This document shows positions 56,401-63,941 of a DNA stretch of 64,000 nt, one piece after another. Each line of letters begins with the position of its first letter. Position 1 is the stretch's first letter. The DNA is from Desulfosediminicola flagellatus (GTDB taxonomy: Bacteria > Desulfobacterota > Desulfobulbia > Desulfobulbales > Desulfocapsaceae), in NCBI RefSeq assembly GCF_005116655.2, contig NZ_CP050698.1, forward strand, positions 5,412,501-5,476,500, read 5' to 3'. Below the pieces are notes generated by a model that searched no databases, was not told the DNA's origin, and worked only from the letters and a program-made list of their open reading frames with translations. Made by a program: the position numbers and the translations under genes.

Positions 56401-57331
56401 TGACACACGACTGCTCGGCATGTTACCGCCATTCCATTCACTTGGACTGGTTGGGACGATGATTATGCCCCTCTGCCTTGGACTCCGTACTGTTTACCAT
56501 GCCAACCCTACCGAACCGGGAATCATGGCGGGCATCATCGATAAATATAAGGTGACCATGGTTGTCGCGACCCCGACCTTTTTGAACGGCATCCTCCAGG
56601 CTGGAGAATCAGAACAGTTACAGAGCCTTCGCCTTGCCTTTACCGGTGCAGAAAAGTGCCCTGAATATGTTCTTGAAAACCTTGCGCAGACTGTGCCCGA
56701 TGCCGAACTCTGCGAAGGGTATGGTATTACCGAATGTTCACCGTTGGTGAGCATCAACCTTCCGGGCGAAGCGCGCCCGGGAACCATTGGCCGTATTCTC
56801 CCTTCAATCGAACACGCTATAGTCAGTAACGATCTAGCAGTGCGAGTAGAACCGGGAGAGCAGGGGTTACTTCTGGTAAAAGGGAAAAGTATCTTCAGCG
56901 GTTATCTTAATAGTAATGCGGGGAAAGGGTTTTGTGAATTTGAAGGTGAACTCTGGTACCAAACCGGCGATTATGTTCGGCTTGACAGTGACGGTCACCT
57001 GATATTCTGCGGCAGAAAAAAGCGGTTCATCAAGATAGCCGGCGAAATGATTTCCCTACCAGCCATCGAATCCACCTTACTGAAAGAAATACATCAACAG
57101 AGTGAATCAGGCCCGATCCTGGCTGTTGAAGCTACTCAGACTGAAAGCCACCCGGAGATAGTGCTTTTCACTACTGAAAATCTTGATCGGAAGAAAATCA
57201 ACAAAGTGCTTAAAAATGCCGGGCTTTCAGCCCTGCATAATATCCGCAGACTGGTACAGATTGATTCAATCCCTGTACTGGGAACGGGAAAAACTGACTA
57301 TAAAGTGTTGCAGCAAATGCTGGTTCTCTAA
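53471..57331 (+). CDS. LplT-PlsC-ACP-acyl-ACP-synthetase fusion (Aas-like)
   Basis: A 1286-residue multidomain membrane protein. Residues about 1-410 form an MFS transporter resembling the lysophospholipid flippase LplT (AASYCLGVFNDNYFKQAAMLL). Residues about 440-640 form a PlsC acyltransferase with LPNHPALIDP (about 452) and FYPSGRLNRSAR (about 533). Residues about 675-760 form an acyl-carrier-like domain with LANDLGLDSLTIMELASWLE, whose Ser (about 710) would carry phosphopantetheine. Residues about 780-1286 form an AMP-binding synthetase with LFTSGSESKPKAVPLSH (about 943) and EGYGITECSP (about 1083). It would flip lysophospholipid inward and re-acylate it. The built-in carrier domain is unusual compared with Aas. 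GGAGCACACAGAAG precedes the ATG. Confidence 0.9.
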   Translation: MNTQNKKHSLPAMAASYCLGVFNDNYFKQAAMLLAVAAGLNQLQGWAAILFALPFILFSAHGGWCADRFAKKKVVVFSKGLEVVAMAIGAYGLLAGSWPCILAMVFGMGLQSTFFSPSLNGSIPEQYPAESVPRINAILKLTTTLAILAGIATAGISLDQNWFKSGDIPFGVLLVAATVILVAIGGFLASLGMGSEPSRRADQTKPFPWLGPINSILDLRDICKDKHLFLAIIADTFFYFIASITVLVINAIGIQQFGFSQSMTSLLSVCLMLGVCVGSFLAAKLVRNEYWSRYLTRSAFGITTGLFLAGMTSTLPEAIRFWWLGASLAMAGISGGLFLIPVTSLLQIRPDKSEKGRVLAAAGFSSFSAILLSGSIYNLLEPHMMPSTFMTLLALFTLVTSCVFFVIIPRDTTSKTSFLGKALRMMLSLRYSIEVQGLDELQLNENKGILFLPNHPALIDPVIVMSTLHDRFSPRPLSAAEQVNKPFVRQIMRMVNPILIPEAAKRGRDTKASVHKAMDQVVNALKKGENMLFYPSGRLNRSAREDLAGNSGVEFILQNVPDVQVVLVRTTGLWGSSFSCASGKAPTLTRQLIHYMKALMCNGLFFGPKRIVKVQIKADNSIKSLNERTRINRYLEDYYNEKPVVRTHTPYYWWQGSTPQPLPEAQLPKNTNASISLPASLKNQVVGRIEKLTGQQPEADQRLANDLGLDSLTIMELASWLESEFGHPIEDPAVLDTVNDCILAAGGQLLNPHGVDILPPTEKWFNSTGKTLTFHDANTITDVFLHQVKKTPGKIVLADRISGTKSYRQLTTAIFALMPTMNTIQGDRVGIMLPASVSSAIVYLAALFSGKTPVMFNWTVGITNMEHGIKETGVDAIITAGPLCTKIEEQQDISLKQLSVDWIYLDEVVANIGKFKKISALLQSFYRIRKLQSATVPETAAILFTSGSESKPKAVPLSHSNILTNLRDFSTMLNFNDDTRLLGMLPPFHSLGLVGTMIMPLCLGLRTVYHANPTEPGIMAGIIDKYKVTMVVATPTFLNGILQAGESEQLQSLRLAFTGAEKCPEYVLENLAQTVPDAELCEGYGITECSPLVSINLPGEARPGTIGRILPSIEHAIVSNDLAVRVEPGEQGLLLVKGKSIFSGYLNSNAGKGFCEFEGELWYQTGDYVRLDSDGHLIFCGRKKRFIKIAGEMISLPAIESTLLKEIHQQSESGPILAVEATQTESHPEIVLFTTENLDRKKINKVLKNAGLSALHNIRRLVQIDSIPVLGTGKTDYKVLQQMLVL

Positions 57332-57372
57332 AATTGCACGTTTAAAAATAGACGTATACAATAGGACATACG

Positions 57373-57402
57373 GGAAGGGGAGCACATTGCCCTTCCTGTT
57401 TG
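57373..57402 (+). terminator. Probable rho-independent terminator
   Basis: Stem GGAAGGG / CCCTTCC with ten-base loop, followed by TGTTTGC. The T-run is short, so strength is uncertain. It lies about 40 bases after the acyltransferase stop. Confidence 0.5.
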
Positions 57403-57435
57403 CTTTATGTACTGAACACGTTAACATCTGCGTTA

Positions 57436-57966
57436 TCAGGTCTTTAACTGCTCAGTCCTGTAACTATTAATCACTACAAGGATCTGTTCTCTACTCAACC
57501 CATTACCGTAAACTTCAAGACTGAGCTGAAGTGCAATTTCTTCATCACTTACAAGTCTATTCTCAGCCTTAAACGCTTCATATTCGAAATAAATCCGATC
57601 TCTCTCGCTATAGGTATATAGCAACTGAAATCCAATAAAGAACAGACGATATCTCTGACGTGCATGAACTATTTCATGCTCCACAAACGTCGTGTCCTCC
57701 CAACACAACTCATCAATAACAACAACAGGCCCATAACTTCCGGCCGGAGTATCATAATCGCCATCACCATGTGGTTCAGGCAAGATTATGTTACCAGAAT
57801 CTTTTATCTTCAATACAGGACAAAATGTATAGACAAAGGTATATGAGTAATCCAGACCATTACACTCGGCTATTCCGGTGTACACTCCCAATATCAAAAA
57901 AACACCTGCGACATATGCCGTTGCAATAACAGCAATTTTTCGCACCAGCCCCCTGACTATTCTCAT
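57436..57966 (-). CDS. Membrane protein with HExxH motif, function unknown
   Basis: A protein of about 176 residues. One N-terminal helix (IAVIATAYVAGVFLILGVYTG) anchors it. The rest is probably periplasmic. VEHEIVHARQRYRLFFIGFQLLY contains HEIVH, a possible zinc-binding HExxH, about residue 100, and a downstream Glu-rich helix (YFEYEAFKAENRLVSDEE) may supply the third ligand. A small zinc metallopeptidase is possible, although no known family is recognised. The ATG at 57966 gives a normal signal anchor. An upstream in-frame start nine codons earlier is possible. It is convergent with the acyltransferase gene. Confidence 0.6.
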   Translation of the reverse strand: MRIVRGLVRKIAVIATAYVAGVFLILGVYTGIAECNGLDYSYTFVYTFCPVLKIKDSGNIILPEPHGDGDYDTPAGSYGPVVVIDELCWEDTTFVEHEIVHARQRYRLFFIGFQLLYTYSERDRIYFEYEAFKAENRLVSDEEIALQLSLEVYGNGLSREQILVVINSYRTEQLKT

Positions 57967-58379
57967 CCCGCCCACGCCTCTGCTAATATCCATTAATTAC
58001 AGCAAGTTAACGAACATATTACTGTTTTGTTATTCCATTACAGCTACTTGCCCGACATGCTCCAATTTAAACAATTCAGAGAAAAGCACAATACTTCTAA
58101 TGATATCAAGGATATTTACGACAAAGGTCTACATTTTACAGCACTCTTCAGCACATCATAAAAATGGCGAATTTAATTCATCCACAACATATAACTAATT
58201 GATGTATCAGGAATTAATTAATGGGACAATTGAAGTGTTGTCATCAGATGGGGATTCAGACTTCCGATGTATATCTGTTAAAGAATAGCTGTTGAGCTAT
58301 ATATGGCATATATGGCTGATTATACTATTTTCTCCAACACTGCTGAAACGTATTGCAACACAACTACTCCCGAATAGAC
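57967..58379. other. Gene-free AT-rich region
   Basis: About 410 bases with only very short frames. I see no terminator, repeat or RNA gene. It adjoins a possible gene remnant. Confidence 0.45.
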
Positions 58380-58656
58380 TTGAAAAACAGCTATAGAAAA
58401 TTCGTGCGATTGTTATTTTTTATCCATATTACTGATACTTCAACAACAATCATTCACGACTGCAGCAAGCGGAAAGGTGGTATTTGCATGGAGTGGAAAT
58501 TCAAATGAACTATTTCAAGAAAAGCTACACGAAGAGACTGGTGAATTGTTCAGGATAAAACAGACCATTACATCGAATCTGTCTCCTGATGCTATCCTGG
58601 TGATTTTTGGCAAGCACCTGAAAGGAAAGATAGACTACAGTTTTATGGTTGCATAA
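58380..58656 (+). pseudogene. Possible frameshifted remnant of an exported protein
   Basis: A TTG-started frame reads KNSYRKFVRLLFF, a basic n-region and start of a signal helix, and runs out of frame at the T6 tract near 58424-58431. The next frame continues LSILLILQQQSFTTAASGKVVFAWSGN and NELFQEKLHEETGELFRIKQT to a stop at 58656, giving a believable signal peptide and the start of a mature domain. Together this looks like a truncated secreted protein with a one-base slip. No family match and no good ribosome site, so weak. Confidence 0.3.
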
Positions 58657-58807
58657 CCACATCATGAATCCAAAGACGATACAAAGCTTTGCCGACTTTG
58701 GTTCGGCATCAATAATGGCAATTTTCAGTTATCGATACTGTACCGAAAAAGTAACGTCTATGTTACGCCATGTATTGGATTGCCGCATTCTCAGTCAAGC
58801 CAGTCAA

Positions 58808-60001
58808 TTACCTCTTACCCGCTGTCACAATATACAGCGGATCACTCGAATCAATTTCAAAATAGTGTGGGTCATCTTCAGGGCGCGGCCAGTTTCGAAA
58901 TGTGGTTGTGGTAAATCCGGTAAAATGATTTGCCAGTTTTGCCACCACATATCTCATCCGTTCAAACTCGTGTAACATTTGCCAGATCCTGACAACCTTC
59001 TGCGGAAACCATCTATTTGAAAAACTGATGAGTATTTTACCTTCAGGCCTCAACACTCGTGCAAGTTCTGCCATCACCTGAGCCGGGCAGAGCAGATATT
59101 CGATGGAAAGATGACAGCATATACAATCAAATGTTTCATCTGCAAAAGGTACTTTCGGGTTGCTGTTTAAGTCGTGAAGCACATACTCAGACAGAGCCGG
59201 ATTTCCACGCATTTCCTCATCATTCATTCCCAGACCTGTTACATTCAAACCTATGGGAAGATGAGATTCCATACTACTCATCAAATCAAGCACCTTCATC
59301 CCCGGATCAACCATTGCTGTCGTGCTGTCTAACAGGTGCTTTCGCGCTTGCTTATCGATATGATTTACCATCCGACTGGTAGAGTAAAAAGTCGTATCAA
59401 CAGTTTCATCGGCTCTTAAACAGGCGTTCTCATCTTCGTAATCAGGGTCCACACCTGCGCGTAGAATCTGCATACCCGGCCCATCGGCAACTGCATCTTC
59501 AAGCCAGCCTGCGCATCTTCCACCCCGCTCCGTATTTTTTGAGGAAAGCTCTTCAAGTTTCACACTGGCATCCACACTATGTCCGGCCAATGGATGATTA
59601 CAATCAATGACGATCTCATCACTTTCGATTGCTGAAATCAGCATCGGTGCCAGCGTCTCCTTAAAGATCATTCCTACTCCGGTAACAAATCCTTGTGGAT
59701 ACCAGCGCCCCACCCGTGGTTGATACTCCGAGGCCGCTCTGGAGACACGCTCCGGCTGCCATTTATTACGACCGATTCTGAATACTTTCGAACTATCATA
59801 ACAGGCAAGCTCGTTCTCAATTACTACACGACTCTCTCCTGTTTCCATCCCGAGTAAAGCCTCCTGCTGAACAGGAGTGAAAGCATCGCGCCAGAGATTA
59901 ACTGATCCACAGTAATAGTGATCGATATGCGTTGCAGAATTGTTGCTGTATTTTACGGTGAGAATCATTTTTGCATTTGAATCTTTTGACAATACCGACA
60001 T
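58808..60001 (-). CDS. FKBP-type prolyl isomerase (SlyD-like) fused to SAM methyltransferase
   Basis: A 397-residue fusion. The N-terminal half resembles a SlyD-type FKBP: MILTVKYSNNSATHIDHYYCGSVNLWRD, then EIVIDCNHPLAGHSVDASVKLEEL (about residue 130), where the NHPLAG segment is diagnostic of the IF-domain-bearing peptidyl-prolyl isomerases. The C-terminal half is a class I methyltransferase: MKVLDLMSSMESHLP (motif I, about 235), PFADETFDCICCHLSIEYL (motif IV, about 290) and ELARVLRPEGKILISFSNRWFP. Substrates are unknown. The ATG at 60001 has GGAGG eight bases upstream. The open frame extends 23 codons further without similarity. Confidence 0.82.
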   Translation of the reverse strand: MSVLSKDSNAKMILTVKYSNNSATHIDHYYCGSVNLWRDAFTPVQQEALLGMETGESRVVIENELACYDSSKVFRIGRNKWQPERVSRAASEYQPRVGRWYPQGFVTGVGMIFKETLAPMLISAIESDEIVIDCNHPLAGHSVDASVKLEELSSKNTERGGRCAGWLEDAVADGPGMQILRAGVDPDYEDENACLRADETVDTTFYSTSRMVNHIDKQARKHLLDSTTAMVDPGMKVLDLMSSMESHLPIGLNVTGLGMNDEEMRGNPALSEYVLHDLNSNPKVPFADETFDCICCHLSIEYLLCPAQVMAELARVLRPEGKILISFSNRWFPQKVVRIWQMLHEFERMRYVVAKLANHFTGFTTTTFRNWPRPEDDPHYFEIDSSDPLYIVTAGKR

Positions 60002-60198
60002 GAATAGCCTCCTGCTTTTTTGGTGTTGAATGTACACCAAGAGTGTAAGCATTTGAGCGTAGATCGACAAATATTAACTCAAACTAACGACACCTTAACC
60101 TCATCAAGATTCTACATTTCACATCATTATCCCCGCCTTTACCGCATCATTGGTTAGTGCGCTAAATATGCTTGACAGTGATTAGCAAAAGTGGTTCT

Positions 60199-60225
60199 GT
60201 AATACACATTTCAAAAAAGTGTTAC
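60199..60225. promoter_or_regulatory. Putative NikR-type operator
   Basis: GTAATACAC and GTGTTAC form an imperfect inverted repeat with an 11-base spacer. The GTGTTAC half-site resembles those proposed for NikR in sulfate reducers. TTGACA lies at 60172-60177. It precedes the nickel transporter operon. Confidence 0.35.
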
Positions 60226-60253
60226 CGAAACAAATCTAAAAGGGATAACCACC

Positions 60254-60439
60254 ATGAAGATGACGTATGGTAGCTGTATGCTGAACATAATACGAGTCAG
60301 GAAGCGTCCTGTTGCCCTGCTCTGCCTACCTGTTTGCTGCTCATCTTTCCTCCCGTTTATATCACCTGTTTCGACATCCCTGAACCGTAACTCTCTCTCA
60401 AGTCAATTACCGGAAGATTCAGCCCATGCATATATCTGA
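60254..60439 (+). CDS. Small leader-like protein before nikM
   Basis: A 61-residue frame with AAAGGGA ahead of its ATG. It is basic and cysteine-containing, with a hydrophobic stretch (RPVALLCLPVCCSSFLPFISP), and overlaps the nikM start by 14 bases in another frame. It may be an exported small protein, a translational coupler for nikM, or fortuitous. No family is recognised. Confidence 0.35.
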   Translation: MKMTYGSCMLNIIRVRKRPVALLCLPVCCSSFLPFISPVSTSLNRNSLSSQLPEDSAHAYI

Positions 60440-61028
60440 AGGCGTATTATCGGCACCCGTGCTTATAGGTGGAGGTGTGCTCACAGCAGTGGGTACAGCC
60501 ATTGGCCTTAAGTCACTTGATTACGACCGCGTTATGGTGGTCGCAATCCTGACAGCTTCATTTTTTGTAGCCTCTCTGATTCATGTGCCAATAGGCCCGA
60601 GCAGTGTACACCTGGTATTAAACGGCCTTCTCGGAGTGGTGCTCGGCTGGGCCTGCTTCCCAGCCATCCTCGTGGCCCTACTGCTACAGGCTGTTTTTTT
60701 TCAATTTGGTGGAATTACGGTTATTGGCGTGAATTGTTTTAATATGGCAGCCGCAGCCCTTATCTGCTTCTACCTTGTCCGTCCCTGGCTGGCTAAACCA
60801 AAAACCCGGGCGATAGCCGGTTTTGCCGGAGGTTTCCTGGCAATATTTCTCGCAGCGATATTCATGGCAATCTCCCTTGCGCTCTCGGATATTGGCTTTA
60901 TGCGTGCAGCGCAGGTATCAGTAATTGCTCATCTGCCGGTAATGTTCATAGAAGGATTTGTGACCATGTTTACGGTCTCTTTCCTTGCCCGTGTTCTTCC
61001 TGAAATGCTGGAGGGAAAAAAACAATGA
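60426..61028 (+). CDS. nikM: Nickel/cobalt ECF transporter substrate-binding component
   Basis: A 200-residue membrane protein. The conserved N-terminus MHISEGVLSAPVL presents the His2 amino-terminal metal site of CbiM/NikM, and FQFGGITVIGVNCFNMA plus VHLVLNGLLGVVLGW are further signatures. It is the specificity subunit that binds Ni2+ (or Co2+) on the outer face. The following NikL/NikK-type genes instead of cbiN favour nickel. The start must be this ATG because Met1-His2 bind metal. It overlaps the next gene by four bases. Confidence 0.93.
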   Translation: MHISEGVLSAPVLIGGGVLTAVGTAIGLKSLDYDRVMVVAILTASFFVASLIHVPIGPSSVHLVLNGLLGVVLGWACFPAILVALLLQAVFFQFGGITVIGVNCFNMAAAALICFYLVRPWLAKPKTRAIAGFAGGFLAIFLAAIFMAISLALSDIGFMRAAQVSVIAHLPVMFIEGFVTMFTVSFLARVLPEMLEGKKQ

Positions 61029-61663
61029 TTCGTCAATCGATCCTCATATCCCTGCTTGTTATTCTGCTCACCAGCAGCATAGCCTTTGCCCATAAAGTTC
61101 GTATTTTCGCTTACGAAGAAAATGGCACAATCATTGGCGAGACTGCCTTCAGTGGAGGTAGATCTCCCAAAGACGTTGAAATACTTGTAGAGAATCCCGC
61201 CTCAGGCGAGCAACTGCTGACCACCAGAACTGATGCAACCGGGAAATTTTCATTTCCGGTTCCAGAACTCGCCAGAGAACAGCACATCGACCTGGAAATT
61301 ATCGTCAATGTGGGGGAAGGACACCGAAACTCATGGCTTCTTGAAGCCGCAGACTACCTGCCTGATGTGCAGACATCAACGACTGCACAAACAACTGTGA
61401 ATACAGTTACGAGCCCGGAGGTGGTTCCAACGGATACGACCCCACCACTATCCTCACCTGAATACAGTGTAATAAATAGTGAACAGCTTCGGCTGATAAT
61501 TGATGAGTCTGTTGCAAAACAACTCTCCCCCATTAAGCGTATGCTTGCTGAAAGTAGAGAACAAAAAACCTCTCTCAAGGATATTCTTGGAGGCATCGGC
61601 TATATCATTGGCCTCCTCGGAATGGCAGCATACATGCAAGCAAGAAAAGGAGGCAGGAAATGA
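61025..61663 (+). CDS. nikL: Nickel transporter accessory protein NikL
   Basis: A 212-residue protein: signal peptide (about 1-22, ending AFAHKVRIFAYEENG), a periplasmic beta domain with AHK as mature N-terminus, where the His may join metal delivery, a Thr/Pro-rich linker (about 115-150) and a C-terminal helix LGGIGYIIGLLGMAAYMQ. Proteins of this layout take the place of CbiN in NikMKLQO systems. The ATGA overlaps on both sides imply a tightly coupled operon. Confidence 0.85.
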   Translation: MIRQSILISLLVILLTSSIAFAHKVRIFAYEENGTIIGETAFSGGRSPKDVEILVENPASGEQLLTTRTDATGKFSFPVPELAREQHIDLEIIVNVGEGHRNSWLLEAADYLPDVQTSTTAQTTVNTVTSPEVVPTDTTPPLSSPEYSVINSEQLRLIIDESVAKQLSPIKRMLAESREQKTSLKDILGGIGYIIGLLGMAAYMQARKGGRK

Positions 61664-62439
61664 TTCGAAAGGTATTCTTTTGTAATAGTTTGGCTTTACT
61701 CTTTTTTGCATTAGCCGGACAGGCCAGTGCCCATTTCGGCATGGTTATCCCTTCCAGTAATATCGTTGACCAGCAGCAGAAACAGGTTGAGCTAAACCTT
61801 TCTTTTTCACATCCGTTTGAGCTGATTGGTATGACTATGGAAAGTCCGGCAGCATTTTTTGTTGTTACAGACAACACGAAAACTGACCTGCTCCCGACCT
61901 TGCAAAAAGCTTCGATCATGGACCATACAGGCTGGAAAACCACCTTCCGGTTTAAGCGCCCCGGCGTCTATCACTTCGCCATGGAGCCCAAACCTTACTG
62001 GGAGCCGGCCGAAGATGTATCAATCATCCACTATACTAAAACCATCGTCGCAGCATTTGGTGACGATCAGGGCTGGGATACCCCCGCAGGATTACCCACT
62101 GAGATAATCCCTCAGCTCAGGCCATTCGGCAATTACGCTGGTAACTCGTTTACCGGAAAAGTGCTGCTAAACGGCAACCCCGTCCCCTTTGCAGAGGTTG
62201 AGGTCGAACTTTACAATCAGGCAGGCACATACACAGCTCCAAGCGACTATCATATAACCCAGGTAGTCAAGGCTGACGAAAGAGGTATATTCAGCTTCAC
62301 CTGCCCGAAACCGGGCTGGTGGGGATTTTCAGCACTCAATGAAGCCGATTACACACTCAAAAACCCGCAGGGAGAAGAGAAAGGCGTTGAGCTTGGCGCT
62401 GTCCTGTGGATCTATCTTGATGAGTATACAGCCAAGTGA
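61660..62439 (+). CDS. nikK: Nickel transporter accessory protein NikK (DUF4198)
   Basis: A 259-residue exported protein of the DUF4198 family. A signal peptide ends GQASAHFGMVIPSSN, so the mature N-terminus begins with a histidine (A-H-F-G). HPFELIGMTMESPAAFFVV, TFRFKRPGVYHFAMEPKPYWEP and FAEVEVELYNQAG are typical of the family. DUF4198 proteins accompany nickel ECF transporters as periplasmic accessory components (NikK). It overlaps nikL and nikQ by four bases each. Confidence 0.88.
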   Translation: MIRKVFFCNSLALLFFALAGQASAHFGMVIPSSNIVDQQQKQVELNLSFSHPFELIGMTMESPAAFFVVTDNTKTDLLPTLQKASIMDHTGWKTTFRFKRPGVYHFAMEPKPYWEPAEDVSIIHYTKTIVAAFGDDQGWDTPAGLPTEIIPQLRPFGNYAGNSFTGKVLLNGNPVPFAEVEVELYNQAGTYTAPSDYHITQVVKADERGIFSFTCPKPGWWGFSALNEADYTLKNPQGEEKGVELGAVLWIYLDEYTAK

Positions 62440-63191
62440 TATTTGAACGGTTCAGCCAGGGAACATCTCTGCTTCATACAACAGACACCAGAATTAAACT
62501 GGTAAGCGCAATGACAGTCACCCTTGTCATTGCACTGTGCCAGAATTGGCGTACAGCGCTTATCGGGCTGGTATTTTCGATTATAACTGCACATTTTGCC
62601 AGGCTTAATTTTCGCGCCGTTTTTATGCGTCTGCTTGTAGTAAACAGTTTTACACTATTTCTCTGGCTCACCCTGCCACTGACATATCCCGGAGAATCAT
62701 TAATTGCTCTCGGCCCCCTCACTGTAAGTCGTGAGGGGGTTGACCTCGCAACCCTGATTACCCTTAAAACCAATGCGATAATCATATTCTGCATTGCACT
62801 GCTTGCCACCTCCACAATTGCCGATATAGGCCATGGACTTGGGAAGTTGCGATTTCCTACAAAACTCTGCCTGCTGCTCTTATTCTCATACCGGTATATA
62901 TTTGTTATCCATCAGGAGTTCCAGCGTTTAACACGTGCAGCTCAACTCCGTTGTTTTCAACCCGGTACCAACATGCACACCTACAGAACATACGGCTATC
63001 TCTTTGGCATGACACTTGTCAAGAGTTACCACCGTGCGGAGCGGGTTAACCAGGCAATGATGCTCCGCGGGTTCCATGGCCGATTCTATAGCCTTAACAA
63101 TACACACATTTCTACCACCGATCTGTTTTTTGTTACAGCCATGCTCATCACAGCAGCGGGTCTTGGCATTTTAGAACTCTTTATTTTTTAA
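62436..63191 (+). CDS. nikQ: Nickel/cobalt ECF transporter transmembrane component
   Basis: A 251-residue polytopic T-component of the CbiQ family. The hydrophobic helices fill residues 30-130. The coupling-helix motifs with Ala-Arg-Gly pattern appear as RAAQLRCFQPG (about 166) and VNQAMMLRGFHGRFYS (about 205), which dock on the ATPase. It couples ATP hydrolysis by NikO to NikM. The start is GTG overlapping the nikK stop. Confidence 0.92.
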   Translation: MIFERFSQGTSLLHTTDTRIKLVSAMTVTLVIALCQNWRTALIGLVFSIITAHFARLNFRAVFMRLLVVNSFTLFLWLTLPLTYPGESLIALGPLTVSREGVDLATLITLKTNAIIIFCIALLATSTIADIGHGLGKLRFPTKLCLLLLFSYRYIFVIHQEFQRLTRAAQLRCFQPGTNMHTYRTYGYLFGMTLVKSYHRAERVNQAMMLRGFHGRFYSLNNTHISTTDLFFVTAMLITAAGLGILELFIF

Positions 63192-63206
63192 TCAGCTGAG
63201 GTGATC

Positions 63207-63941
63207 ATGAGCACTACCGCAATCCTTGAACTTCGGGACATTTCATTTACTTTTCCCAATAGATCTCAACCAATTCTTGACCAGTTTAGTATGCCATTCA
63301 GTTCCGGCCAGAAACTCGGGCTTATCGGGCCAAACGGCTGCGGAAAGACTACTCTTTTTCATATTATCATGGGGCTGCACAAGCCGGATTCGGGTGTCAT
63401 TCTATTTAAAGGTAATGAAGTAAGAGGAAAAGACGATTTCAAGAATTTACGAAAAGATATAGGTCTGCTCTTTCAGGATGCGGATGATCAGCTCTTCTCC
63501 CCCACAGTTATTGAAGATATCGCCTTTGGACCGCTCAATATGGGAGCAAGCCCCAAAGAAGCCAGAGAGATTGCCCTTCAAACGCTGGAAAGACTGGGGC
63601 TGACTGATTTTGCCGAGCGCATCACCCATCAGCTGTCAGGTGGAGAAAAAAAGCTCGTTTCTCTTGCAACGATCATGGCAATGCAGCCCAAGGCGTTATT
63701 GCTTGATGAACCCACCAACAACCTGGACCCGCAAACCAGACACAAGCTCATACATATCCTGCGCGATCTAGACCTGGCCTATATTATAATTTCACACGAT
63801 TGGGATTTTCTCGCCGATACCTGTGATGATATCTATGCAATGAATGCAGGCAAGGTCAAACAATGCGGTAAAGACCATCTGCATAATCACAGCCACGCAC
63901 ACCCGCATGGTGAACAACCACACAGACATGGACACAATTGA
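63207..63941 (+). CDS. nikO: Nickel/cobalt ECF transporter ATPase with His-rich tail
   Basis: A 244-residue ABC ATPase. Walker A is LIGPNGCGKTTLF (about 34-46), the Q-loop is in LLFQDADDQLFSPTVIEDIAFGPLN, the ABC signature is HQLSGGEKKLVSLATIMAM, Walker B is ALLLDEPTNNLD, and the H-loop is IIISHDWDF. The tail from about residue 225 (DHLHNHSHAHPHGEQPHRHG) is strongly His-rich and may bind nickel on the cytoplasmic side. The ATG at 63207 has GAGGTG six bases upstream. It is the last gene of the operon. Confidence 0.93.
   Translation: MSTTAILELRDISFTFPNRSQPILDQFSMPFSSGQKLGLIGPNGCGKTTLFHIIMGLHKPDSGVILFKGNEVRGKDDFKNLRKDIGLLFQDADDQLFSPTVIEDIAFGPLNMGASPKEAREIALQTLERLGLTDFAERITHQLSGGEKKLVSLATIMAMQPKALLLDEPTNNLDPQTRHKLIHILRDLDLAYIIISHDWDFLADTCDDIYAMNAGKVKQCGKDHLHNHSHAHPHGEQPHRHGHN

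Noticed and set aside
60172-60204. Full sigma-70 promoter for the nickel operon
   Set aside because: TTGACA is present, but no -10 hexamer lies at 16-18 bases, so only the -35 part was noted.
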